From an uncultured Lachnospiraceae bacterium (GTDB taxonomy: Bacteria > Bacillota > Clostridia > Lachnospirales > Lachnospiraceae), in contig CAJUFE010000033.1 of the NCBI GenBank assembly GCA_910585635.1, positions 1 to 48,870 of the forward strand: a DNA stretch of 48,870 nt, in the 5' to 3' direction. Position numbers and translations under genes: made by a program. Positions 14,905-22,626 of the stretch are shown piece after piece (the first letter of the stretch is position 1; every line of letters starts with the position of its first letter). The notes under the pieces are model-generated. The model saw only the letters and a program-made list of their open reading frames with translations, was not told the origin of the DNA and ran no database searches.

Positions 14905-15745
14905 ACAGCGGATACGCCCCAAAAGCCTCCTTCTCCGCCAGATCCTCCCGCCCGCCATAGGCCAGATAGCAGGAGCACCGCTTCCTGTCACAGACCGGCT
15001 CCGGCAGCCTATCCTGCAGGTCATACCAGTTTATCTCCATGGGCGGGCTGATGTTACAGCTCCTTAAGCGCCCGTCGCTCTCCACAAAAAGCCGTCCTGC
15101 GCATCGGGACGGATCGGCCCGGACCACCTTAAGCTCCCGATGGAAGAAGGGGTCGATCTTCCCGAAGGCCTCCCGCTCTCCCTCTGTATAAGGCCGCTTA
15201 AGCCCGTCCATCCTGTTGATCCAGAGATAGAGCTCTTTCGGCAGAGCCTCGCGGAGACGGCGCAGCAGATCGATGTTTTCCGGCACCCCCACGGCTCCTG
15301 CGCAGAGGGAGACCCCCGCCTCCCGGACCGTCCGGCACTTCGCCACAAAGTCTTCGATCTGGACCATCTCCGGGTGGAAGGTAGCCCAGAGGCGCAGCTT
15401 CTCCACCTTGCCGCCCGCCTGCCTGAAACGGCCCAGGCTCTCCTGGAGGGAAAAGCTCAGGTTCGTCTGGGCTCCTACCGCGTCCATGGCCGGGAGGGCG
15501 CTTAAAGAAGCCAGCCCTTCCCAATACCAGGGATGGAGCAGGGCCTCCCCATAGGGCACCACCAGCAGGGCATGGAGGTCCAGCCGGGCTGCCCTCTCCT
15601 CCAGGCTCCCGCAGAACCGGAGCCATCCTCTGCGGTCCTTATCCAGCTCTTTTTCTGACGCTCTGTGCTTGGAAAAGGGGCAATAGGAGCAGTGATAGTT
15701 ACAGCTCCTTAATGCCCCTCGATAAAGGATCATGTGCCTGCCCAT
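14888..15745 (-). CDS. STM4011-family radical SAM protein
   Basis: 285 residues. Starts MGRHMILYRGALRSCNYHCSYCPFSKH, the C-x3-C-x2-C iron-sulfur motif of radical SAM enzymes placed right at the N-terminus as in the STM4011 family of Salmonella. Further cysteines near the end (RCAGRLFV, RSCNISPP, VCDRKRCSCY) may hold a second cluster; that is inference. The family belongs to a five-gene set (STM4011-4015) whose product is unknown; the other four lie at 34.5-41.3 kb here, an unusual separation. AGGAGG stands 5 bases before the ATG and the gene follows the nitroreductase by 19 bases, so the two are one transcript. Its end overlaps the convergent GNAT gene. Confidence 0.88.
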   Translation of the reverse strand: MGRHMILYRGALRSCNYHCSYCPFSKHRASEKELDKDRRGWLRFCGSLEERAARLDLHALLVVPYGEALLHPWYWEGLASLSALPAMDAVGAQTNLSFSLQESLGRFRQAGGKVEKLRLWATFHPEMVQIEDFVAKCRTVREAGVSLCAGAVGVPENIDLLRRLREALPKELYLWINRMDGLKRPYTEGEREAFGKIDPFFHRELKVVRADPSRCAGRLFVESDGRLRSCNISPPMEINWYDLQDRLPEPVCDRKRCSCYLAYGGREDLAEKEAFGAYPLFRILT

Positions 15746-15764
15746 ACTGCCCTCCTATACGGGG

Positions 15765-16511
15765 CTATCGCCAGCGGAAATGTTCTTTCCCGGCCCCCAC
15801 CTCAAAATGGTATCGCCCGATCCCCAGATCGATGCCGGAAAAGATGCCATTGTCACAGCTCATCTCCACCTGGTCTTTCTCTCCTGCTATCCAAAATGCC
15901 TGCTTATTTAAAGCCGTAGGGGCCAATAATACCGCCTGGACCCCAGCCTTGAACCATCCCGGGGTCTCTCCTTTATACACACTGATCTCTTCCGCACTTT
16001 TAGACCGGTGGGGCTTCCCCTGTGTAGCGCCATAGCCCACCACGATGATCCCCGAGATCTTTTCCGGTGCTCGTTTTTCTTCCCCTGCAGCCTCTCTTGT
16101 GGCTCCTTTGGCCTCCTCTCCTGTCGCCCCTCTCGCCACTCTTCCGGCCACTTCTCCCGCCTTCTTTCGGACCGCCTTCCGGCTGAAGGTGCCGCCCACC
16201 CACCAGGTGTCCAGCCCTAAGGTCCGGGCGTACAGCATCACGTCCGCGCCGCAGTATCCCAGCCTCTCCTCCAGGTCTTCCCGGTCCTCACCGGCCAGGA
16301 TGATATAGTTGCGGACGCCTTTAGCCAGGACCAGCCGGAGCAGCGGGCCAAAGGCCCCGGTGTCATCCTGCACCAGCTCCATGGACAGCCGATACTGTGC
16401 GTTATGGGCGGCGATCCGCTCCATGAGCCGCGCCGCCACCTTCCGGGATATGGCTCGGTCCGTATACCGCCGCACGGTGTGCCTCGTCTCCATCGCTTCT
16501 TTGATCGTCAT
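15765..16511 (-). CDS. Nitroreductase-family flavoprotein with a low-complexity insertion
   Basis: 248 residues. MTIKEAMETRHTVRRYTDRAIS is the classic FMN-binding start of nitroreductases, followed by ADVMLYARTLGLDTWWVGG and a C-terminal GIDLGIGRYHFEV. These are NAD(P)H/FMN enzymes; substrate unknown. The start at 16511 has GAGAGG 6 bases upstream; the frame is open to 16574 without a better site. Residues about 127-153 are an Ala/Gly/Glu-rich insertion (AGRVARGATGEEAKGATREA) foreign to the fold and repetitive in DNA. Cotranscription with the STM4011 gene (19-base gap) suggests it may serve that system. Confidence 0.9.
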   Translation of the reverse strand: MTIKEAMETRHTVRRYTDRAISRKVAARLMERIAAHNAQYRLSMELVQDDTGAFGPLLRLVLAKGVRNYIILAGEDREDLEERLGYCGADVMLYARTLGLDTWWVGGTFSRKAVRKKAGEVAGRVARGATGEEAKGATREAAGEEKRAPEKISGIIVVGYGATQGKPHRSKSAEEISVYKGETPGWFKAGVQAVLLAPTALNKQAFWIAGEKDQVEMSCDNGIFSGIDLGIGRYHFEVGAGKEHFRWR

Positions 16512-16705
16512 AGCAGACCTCTCGCCTCCATCTCCTGTCTTATGCACGGATATACCAGCAAAAATGCCCATCAAGCATCCAAACGCGCCTCCATCTGATC
16601 ATCCCTGATCGTGAACATATCCGTTCCTCCTCTGCCGCCCGTTCCAGCCGGACACTACCATACCGGAGCCGGGTCTTCTGTATCTCTCCTGTTCGTGCTG
16701 TTTTG

Positions 16706-16734
16706 ATCATACCATATTTTCTTAGGATCTGCAA
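16706..16734 (-). promoter_or_regulatory. Promoter of the nitroreductase-STM4011 unit
   Basis: Minus strand: TTGCAG (16729-16734), 17-base spacer, TATGAT (16706-16711). The leader to the ATG at 16511 is long (about 190 bases) and holds no gene I can support. Confidence 0.65.
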
Positions 16735-16779
16735 ACTTGTATTTAGCAAAACAATTTCTGTAAAATTTTGGATTTTTTG

Positions 16780-16808
16780 TTGACAAAACTACTATACTCT
16801 CTTATAAT
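16780..16808 (+). promoter_or_regulatory. Consensus promoter of the PIN-domain module
   Basis: TTGACA (16780-16785), 17-base spacer, TATAAT (16803-16808): both hexamers perfect. The start codon follows 20 bases later, so the leader is very short. The surrounding DNA is far richer in A and T than the rest of the window. Confidence 0.92.
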
Positions 16809-16828
16809 AAAAATATGGGGGTATAAAT

Positions 16829-17275
16829 GTGAAGATATATTTAGACAATTGTACGTATAACCGTCCGTATGATGATCAGTCCCAAATGCGCATTTATCTG
16901 GAAACACAGGCAAAGCTCCATATCCAGGACATGATCAGGGAAGAAAAGTTAGAACTGGTAACATCCTATATACTTGACTACGAAAATAGCCGGAACAGAT
17001 CACTGCCTAAAAAAATGGCGATCGAAAAGTTTATAAGAGATCATACGGCTATATATGTGAGTGTCCGAAATAAAGATAGGATCAAAAAGTATGCCTCTGC
17101 CATCATGCAGACCGGCGTAAAAGAAAAAGATGCTTACCATGTAGCTTGTTCTATCATTGCTGGATGTAAGTATTTCATCACTACGGATGACCGCTTGTTG
17201 AGATATCACTCAGAAAAGGTGATCTTGGTCACACCAGGAGAGTTTATCAGAAGGATGGAGGCAGATAATGGATGA
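16829..17275 (+). CDS. PIN-domain protein, probable toxin
   Basis: 148 residues with PIN-type acidic residues: MKIYLDNCTYNRPYDD at the start (Asp6), YILDYENSRN, GVKEKDAYHVACSIIAGC, and YFITTDDRLLRY. PIN domains are metal-dependent ribonucleases and often toxins of VapBC type. The start is GTG with GGGGGT upstream; the overlapping ATG is followed at once by TGA. Base composition is clearly lower in GC than neighbours, a sign of transfer. It overlaps the following small gene by 8 bases. Toxin activity is inference. Confidence 0.82.
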   Translation: MKIYLDNCTYNRPYDDQSQMRIYLETQAKLHIQDMIREEKLELVTSYILDYENSRNRSLPKKMAIEKFIRDHTAIYVSVRNKDRIKKYASAIMQTGVKEKDAYHVACSIIAGCKYFITTDDRLLRYHSEKVILVTPGEFIRRMEADNG

Positions 17276-17492
17276 TACGATCAAGATCTTAGACCAAGGT
17301 TTTGCGTGCCTTATAGAAAATCTAGGTGTCATCAACGCAGAACATTTTATCGCACTGATCAAAAGAGATGATTTCAATTATACGGTTTGGCAGAGGGAGT
17401 ATTTTGACAAAATGGCTCCTGGGGAATTTGCAGCAAACGCCTCGATATATGCAAAAAACCATCCGTATACAGGAAAAGGACAGATCTTGTAA
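17268..17492 (+). CDS. Small partner of the PIN protein, putative antitoxin
   Basis: 74 residues: MDDTIKILDQGFACLIENLGVINAEHFIALIKRDDFNYTVWQREYFDKMAPGEF. Helical and acidic, no DNA-binding motif I can name. It overlaps the PIN gene by 8 bases, so translation is coupled. The order (toxin-like gene first, partner second) reverses the usual VapB-VapC order. Function as antitoxin is inferred from position and size only. Confidence 0.65.
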   Translation: MDDTIKILDQGFACLIENLGVINAEHFIALIKRDDFNYTVWQREYFDKMAPGEFAANASIYAKNHPYTGKGQIL

Positions 17493-17580
17493 GATGAGCC
17501 GATCTTTCTTTGATCGACTCTCTGCAAGGGGTGTGCGGTAACCTCAGACCGGAGTAGGCTTTGCCAAAGGAAAATGTATA

Positions 17581-17679
17581 GGGGCTGTCGCAAAATAGCC
17601 GCTATATACAGGATATGGCGTTCTGACCCGATCGGTCACAGCCACATATCGTGTATAAGCTGCATTTTGCGACAGCCCC
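17581..17679. mobile_element. MITE-like 99-base palindrome
   Basis: Terminal inverted repeats GGGGCTGTCGCAAAAT (17581-17596) and ATTTTGCGACAGCCCC (17664-17679) match perfectly, and the inside is a further imperfect palindrome (TATACA/TGTATA, ATATG/CATAT, centre near CCGATCGG). GGGGCTGTCGCAAAAT-type ends are known from insertion sequences, but no transposase is present, so this is a non-autonomous element. A target duplication is not clear. It also could act as a transcription stop for the PIN module. The rest of 17493-17803 shows nothing else. Confidence 0.8.
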
Positions 17680-17803
17680 CTCTATTAATAGATCAGATCC
17701 ACAAGCGATCCATTTTAACAACATGCTCTAAGCCTAACCCCACTTTACTCGATCGCTTTTGCTTGTCTTTTTAGGTATCATGCAGCCTCCCTTATCAACA
17801 CAC

Positions 17804-18712
17804 TCACCGAAAATACACCCTCTCCGCATTCTCATAAAAGATCATCTCTTTTTCCCTGTCGCTTAAGCTCTCCGCCTCCTCCAGATATCCGATATAGTTC
17901 TGGTATACGTCCTCCTTGAGGGCAGAGGGCAGGTCGGTGCCGAACATCAGCTTATCGGCTCCCACCAGATCTCTGGCCAGCTCCACATAGTGGAGAGCCT
18001 TAGGGTATGGATACGCATCCGGACGGCAGTTATGGACCACGCTGGAAAGGTCGAACCACAGATTAGGGAGGGCCAGCTTCTTTAAAGCTTCTGTAAACGT
18101 CGCCTCATCCCGGCTGGATGGGGCCAGCAGATGACAGGCCACCCATCTCGTCTCCGGATGACGGAGGACCGCCTCTCGGAGCGCATCCACCTGCCAGCTG
18201 CCGCTGCCGCATTTCCCGATATCCACCACGATCACGTGGCCCCGCTCACTGGCATAGGAAAATGCCTCCTCCATCCGTTCTCCGTCGATCCGCAGGTCCG
18301 GGTGGCAGCTCATGAGCCCGGAGCCCTCGCTCAGCTCAAATTTCACGATCCGAAAGCCCAGCTCCTCGAAGAGATACCGCCGGATCCCATCCCGGTCCTT
18401 GCTCCAGGGATCGTAGGCGGCAGCCCCGGTGAACCGGTCCGGATACCGCTCCATAGCCTCCCAGGTGTACAGGTTCTGGAACCCGTAAAAACCGCCCTGG
18501 AGGAGCACCGCCTTCTCCACCCCGTTTTGATCCATCACCTCCAGGATCTGCTCCGGAGACACGCTGTCCCCTCCAAAGACCTCCGGGATCATCCGTACCG
18601 TATCCCCATTGGCATAGCGGGCCATCCCGCCGCCGATACTCCTTAATTCGCCGCCCGCACCGGTCCCCGCGATATACTGGACCAGGTGGACATGACTGTC
18701 GATCACACGCAT
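17804..18712 (-). CDS. Amidohydrolase-2 family protein
   Basis: 302 residues of a TIM-barrel metal hydrolase: MRVIDSHVHLVQ (metal-binding HxH), VEKAVLLQGG, YDPWSKDR, VVDIGKCGSG, WVACHLLAPSS, LWFDLSSV and KLMFGTDLPSA (metal-binding Asp near the end). The family includes lactonases, decarboxylases and hydratases; the substrate is unknown. AGGAGG 6 bases before 18712 sets the start; an upstream in-frame ATG at 18787 is possible (SD AGAGGT) but adds a Gly-rich tail outside the fold. Lies downstream of GH105 and GH28 on the same strand but has its own promoter, suggesting a role in processing pectin-derived sugar acids. Confidence 0.86.
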   Translation of the reverse strand: MRVIDSHVHLVQYIAGTGAGGELRSIGGGMARYANGDTVRMIPEVFGGDSVSPEQILEVMDQNGVEKAVLLQGGFYGFQNLYTWEAMERYPDRFTGAAAYDPWSKDRDGIRRYLFEELGFRIVKFELSEGSGLMSCHPDLRIDGERMEEAFSYASERGHVIVVDIGKCGSGSWQVDALREAVLRHPETRWVACHLLAPSSRDEATFTEALKKLALPNLWFDLSSVVHNCRPDAYPYPKALHYVELARDLVGADKLMFGTDLPSALKEDVYQNYIGYLEEAESLSDREKEMIFYENAERVYFR

Positions 18713-18825
18713 TTTATCCCTCCTCATCTCCATGGCTTGTCCAGAGCGGCCGGGACCGCTGCCCGGCTGCCCATATCCATACGCCATTTGGTGTACCTCT
18801 TCTATAGATACATCCTGACAAGATG

Positions 18826-18854
18826 AGCATAGGCCATCTGACCGCGATCGTCAA
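18826..18854 (-). promoter_or_regulatory. Promoter of the amidohydrolase gene
   Basis: Minus strand: TTGACG (18849-18854), 17-base spacer, TATGCT (18826-18831) followed by CAT. The arrangement matches the promoter at 41316-41344 before the STM4015-like gene. Confidence 0.75.
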
Positions 18855-18889
18855 GAAAAAGGGGCTCCGCTAAAAACCTGGTCCCGCCA

Positions 18890-20002
18890 TCATCGTCTGC
18901 CCTGTCGGATCTGCTCACTAACTGCCATCATACAAGCGGCGGCCCCGTGCTGATTATCCATCATCCGGGCCTCGCGCACATAATAGTCCGGTTTCCCGGT
19001 CCGGTCCTTCTGGTTATGGGGATCGGGTCCCACACCCAGCCCCGCGCTGGCGCAGATCCCATGGAGATGCCAGGTCCCGTCCTCCTTTTTCAAATACGTG
19101 GCACAGATCCCGTCCAGGACCTCACTGCCCTTTCTCCCGTACCGGCCATCCAAGATCCCCAGCCGCGCCCCCTTCATCAAGGCGTATGCGATCATGGCGC
19201 TGCCCGAGGTCTCCGGGTAATTGCCGGGGAGCCCAGGCTGGTCCACCACCTGATAGAACATCTTTGTCCGCCTATCCTGGTAGGGCCAGATCCCTTCCAG
19301 CCCCTCTTTAAGAAGAGCCGCCAACTCATCAGCCCGCCCTGTCCTCTCCCGGGCCAGCTCATAGACATCCGCCAATGCCATCAGATACCAGCCCTCTGCC
19401 CGCAGCCACACAGAGGCGCTCCTCCCGGTGGCCGGATCGGCCCAGTCTGCCTTTCGGCTCACGTCACAGCCATGGACGCACAGACCTAGATCCTCATCCC
19501 ATAAAAGCCTGTGAGCGTTCTGGAACTGCTCGATGATATCCTCCCACAGCGCTTCTCCTGCTCCTGTGTCCGTCAAGACCTGGGCATAGAAGGGCATCGC
19601 CATGTAGAGGCCGTCCAGCCACACCTGGTCCGGATAGATATCCTTATGCCAGAAATTCCCGGTCTCTGTCCTGGGATGATGGGCCAGCTGCCCATAGACA
19701 TGGTCCGCGGCCGCCTTGTACCGAGTGTCTCCTGTCAGCCGCCACAGGGTCAGGAGGGTACGGCCGAAGCTGATCTTATCGATATTATGCTCTTCTTCCT
19801 TCCAGTTGACGAGCCTCCCGTCCGCCCCCAAAAGCCAATGTCCGCTGTCCCGGATATACCGGATCCACCTGGTATCCCCGGTGGCCTCCGCCAGACAGGC
19901 CGCGCCCGTCACACAGAGATCGTCCTTGTAGTTCCATAGCTTCTCCCGCAGAAAGCGGGGGAAGCAGACCTTTAAGTAGTGCTCCAGATAGCCCAGCCAC
20001 AT
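18890..20002 (-). CDS. GH105/GH88-family unsaturated rhamnogalacturonyl hydrolase
   Basis: Cleaves the unsaturated uronic acid from pectin oligosaccharides inside the cell. 370 residues of an (alpha/alpha)6 barrel: NYKDDLCVTGAACLAEATGD, WLDGLYMAMPFYAQ (catalytic Asp region), DPATGRSASVWLRAEGWYLMALADV (the R-x-x-GW signature), YPETSGSAMIAYAL. No signal peptide. Start 20002 from AAGGAGG 7 bases upstream; the open frame continues to 20062. It follows GH28 with a 231-base gap in which I see no gene or strong stem. It probably acts on products of the GH28 enzyme and on imported oligosaccharides. Confidence 0.93.
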   Translation of the reverse strand: MWLGYLEHYLKVCFPRFLREKLWNYKDDLCVTGAACLAEATGDTRWIRYIRDSGHWLLGADGRLVNWKEEEHNIDKISFGRTLLTLWRLTGDTRYKAAADHVYGQLAHHPRTETGNFWHKDIYPDQVWLDGLYMAMPFYAQVLTDTGAGEALWEDIIEQFQNAHRLLWDEDLGLCVHGCDVSRKADWADPATGRSASVWLRAEGWYLMALADVYELARERTGRADELAALLKEGLEGIWPYQDRRTKMFYQVVDQPGLPGNYPETSGSAMIAYALMKGARLGILDGRYGRKGSEVLDGICATYLKKEDGTWHLHGICASAGLGVGPDPHNQKDRTGKPDYYVREARMMDNQHGAAACMMAVSEQIRQGRR

Positions 20003-20233
20003 GTGGTCTCCTCCTTCCATCCAAATGCTTCCCTTCTCTGGCGTGCCTATGCCTGCCGTCAAGCCCTCCTTGCCGCCGTCTCAGCCGATCTCCCCGTCTG
20101 TTCTGACCGGCATGCCCCGCCGCGACCGCTGGCAGGCTGATCCGGTCGGTCCCACCATCTACGATCGCAGATGACCCGGCTCCGTCAAACCTCCTGTGGC
20201 GGGCTTTGACCGCTCCCCACGTTCCGCTCTGCT

Positions 20234-22321
20234 TCAGATCCCCGCAAAGTCGGCGACCCGGTTGATGATCGCCACCGCGCTCTCCACGGTCACCAGCCCC
20301 TCTGGCCGGAAACAGCCCTTCTCGTCCAGCTCCATAAAACCAAAATACAGTGCCCTGGCTACATTCGTCCCATAGTTATCGCTGACCTCCCCCACATCCG
20401 CGCACACCGGCATGGTGCTGGAGGCATTGCGATAGTTCACGCCGCAGGCCTGCATAGCTACGGTAGCCATCTCCTGGCGGGTCACCGTGCCTTCCGGCTG
20501 ACAGCCCCCGTCCTCCTCTTTTGCGAAAAATCCACAGGCCACTGCAACGTCCATAGCCAAAAGGGCCTCCCCATCTCTTTTAAGGATCGGCTCCGCCAAG
20601 GGCAGCAGCATCTGTGCCAGCTTTGCCCTGGTGATGAACGACCGATCGGGTGCGGGGTCCCCCACTTCCAACATCCCGCGGCAGATCAGGCGCTTCCTGC
20701 CCTCTGCCTCCTTAGCCGCCTCTTTCCGGGATAGGACCCGATAGCTCCGGCTGCTCTCCCGTTCCCCCTTCTGATCCAAAGCCGTCACACGGACCGCCAG
20801 ACAGTCTTTCGGAAGGATGAAATGTTCTCCCTCCCCAGCCTTTATCCAATCCGCCTTTTCCAGACTCTTTTGCTCCCCCGTCTCTCCCCGGACGACCTCC
20901 CAGGTAAAGTAAAGCTCCCCTTCCCCGCCGCAGTACTCCGCACAGGCCTGCACCGCATGGCCTTCCACCGGCACCCCCAGGATCCGCACCTTGCCGGGAC
21001 GGGGAAAGGGCTTCCCATTGATCTGCACATCCTCCACCACCGGATCCTCCCAGTTCATGCTCCGCATGGCCTGGTCCACCCCGTCGATCCGGATATCCCG
21101 AAGGACCAGGCCGGTGATCGGCACCTCCTCAAAGGCCTCCAGGAAGATGCCGTAGTCCCCGCCGCGGGCCCTGATCTTCTCGATGGTGATATTGCGAAAT
21201 ACCGGCAGATCCTCCCCGCTCCGCCCGTCCTCGTAGAGCATGGTGCCATGGATCGCCGCACCCTGGACATGCTCCATCACGCTGTCCGCCAGGATGATGT
21301 CCTCCACCCGGCCCCCGCGCCGGGCATTGGACTTTAGCCGCAGGGCATAGGTCAGGTGACGGCTGCTGAAGCGGTTTTTCTCAGCCAGGACAAAGCGGAT
21401 CCCGCCGCTCATCTCACTGCCCAGGGCGATGCCCCCGTGGCCGTCCGCGAACTCATTTCCCTCGATCAACACATACTCGCAGGGCCGGTCGTCCTCTCTC
21501 CCGTCTCGGTCCCGCCCGGACTTCAGGCTGATGCAGTCGTCCCCTGTATCGAACCGGCAGCCCGCGATGCGGACACCGCTGCAGCTCTCCGGATCGCATC
21601 CGTCATTGTTGGCGCCATGGCTGGATAAGGTCATCCCCTCCACCGTCAAGCTCTCGCACAGCACCGGGTTCAGCTGCCACATAGGGCTGTTTTTTAAGGT
21701 GACCCCTTTAAGCAGCACACGTTTGCACCGGATCGGCTGGATGAAAGGCGGGCGCAGAAAATGCCCCGGTCCGAACACTCTTTCCTCCACCGGGACCCCT
21801 TCTTCATTCATCCTCCTTAAGGCCCTCCGGTCCTCCAGCTGCCTATCCTTTTTATCCGCCGACCAGGCCTCCTCCACCTGGTGATGCCAGTCCCACCAGT
21901 GCGTGGCATCCGCCCCGCCGTCCAGGATCCCCTTCCCCGTCAGCGCGATATCCTGGGCGTCACAGGCGTAGAGCAGGGGGCTGAAATTGTAGCAGGGCGT
22001 GGCCTCCCAGTGGGAAAAGACCACCGGATAATGGGCCTCCACCTCCTCGTTCACAAAGGTGAGCACCGTATCCTCGCTGGCCAGGTGCAGCTCCACACCA
22101 CTCTTTAACCGCAGCGCACCAGTGCGGTAATGCCCTGCCGGGACCACCACCCGCCCGCCTCCATTTTCACTGGCTGTGTCGATTGCTTTCTGTAAAAGCT
22201 CCGTTTGGATCCGGCCGCTGTCCGGCACCACGCCGAAGGCCGGGACGGGATACGCCACGTCCGGGATACGCGGTCGCCAGATCCTTTCTAAGATCGCCTC
22301 TCGCAACTGATATCTGTCCAT
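20234..22321 (-). CDS. GH28 polygalacturonase-type hydrolase with C-terminal S-layer-homology-like region
   Basis: Hydrolyses galacturonan-type chains. 695 residues. A right-handed beta-helix begins FGVVPDSGRIQTELLQKAIDTA (pectate-lyase-type start) and carries the GH28 catalytic set: NNDGCDPESC, DTGDDCISLKSG, GHGGIALGSE, and RLKSN (usually RIK). After about residue 545 comes a region like two S-layer homology repeats (FITRAKLAQMLLPLAE..., TVTRQEMATVAMQACG..., ARALYFGFMELDEKGCFRPEGLVTVESAVAIINRV). There is no signal peptide, so a surface role for the repeats is doubtful. AGGAGG 6 bases before 22321 sets the start. Divergent from the double-LysR gene, its likely regulator. Confidence 0.93.
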   Translation of the reverse strand: MDRYQLREAILERIWRPRIPDVAYPVPAFGVVPDSGRIQTELLQKAIDTASENGGGRVVVPAGHYRTGALRLKSGVELHLASEDTVLTFVNEEVEAHYPVVFSHWEATPCYNFSPLLYACDAQDIALTGKGILDGGADATHWWDWHHQVEEAWSADKKDRQLEDRRALRRMNEEGVPVEERVFGPGHFLRPPFIQPIRCKRVLLKGVTLKNSPMWQLNPVLCESLTVEGMTLSSHGANNDGCDPESCSGVRIAGCRFDTGDDCISLKSGRDRDGREDDRPCEYVLIEGNEFADGHGGIALGSEMSGGIRFVLAEKNRFSSRHLTYALRLKSNARRGGRVEDIILADSVMEHVQGAAIHGTMLYEDGRSGEDLPVFRNITIEKIRARGGDYGIFLEAFEEVPITGLVLRDIRIDGVDQAMRSMNWEDPVVEDVQINGKPFPRPGKVRILGVPVEGHAVQACAEYCGGEGELYFTWEVVRGETGEQKSLEKADWIKAGEGEHFILPKDCLAVRVTALDQKGERESSRSYRVLSRKEAAKEAEGRKRLICRGMLEVGDPAPDRSFITRAKLAQMLLPLAEPILKRDGEALLAMDVAVACGFFAKEEDGGCQPEGTVTRQEMATVAMQACGVNYRNASSTMPVCADVGEVSDNYGTNVARALYFGFMELDEKGCFRPEGLVTVESAVAIINRVADFAGI

Positions 22322-22364
22322 ATATGCCCTCCTCATCGCCATCCTATCCCTGCTCATCGTCTAT

Positions 22365-22607
22365 CTGCCGTAACCGTTCAGATACCCTGAACTATTACGG
22401 CATCCGGCCATTGGAGATCGCTACGCGATGGGCCGGATGCTTGCGACCGCCACGCTCTCGTACGGTCAGCGCGGTAAACGCGCAGACCTATCTGAACTGT
22501 TGCTATCTGCCCGCTCAGCCACCTCAGACTCCCGCCCGCCATCTTGACAGGCCCTCCCGCCCGCCTTATGATGTAGGAAGGAAGATGTCCCTTTTCACAC
22601 CCACGCC
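22365..22607. repeat. Dispersed hairpin element, copy E, in the GH28/LysR divergent region
   Basis: Starts with a 15-base inverted repeat GCCGTAACCGTTCAG/CTGAACTATTACGGC (13 of 15 pair) and then CATCCGGCCATTG...GGGCCGGAT, a second stem. A second part, CTTTTCACACCCACGCC (22591-22607), is identical over 17 bases to 152-168 of copy A and lies in the leader of the LysR gene. The GCCATCCGGCCATTG portion recurs at 29470. Confidence 0.7.
22544..22572 (+). promoter_or_regulatory. Promoter of the first double-LysR gene
   Basis: TTGACA (22544-22549), 17-base very GC-rich spacer, TATGAT (22567-22572), 54 bases before the ATG at 22627. Confidence 0.8.
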
Positions 22608-22626
22608 GGACAAAAGGAGGCCCTCT

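Noticed and set aside
17581..17679. Complete insertion sequence
   Set aside because: Only 99 bases and no transposase; called a MITE-like element.
22183..22626. Upstream extension of the double-LysR frame
   Set aside because: It runs through the promoter and hairpin repeat, while ATG 22627 has an ideal ribosome site and the family's usual start.
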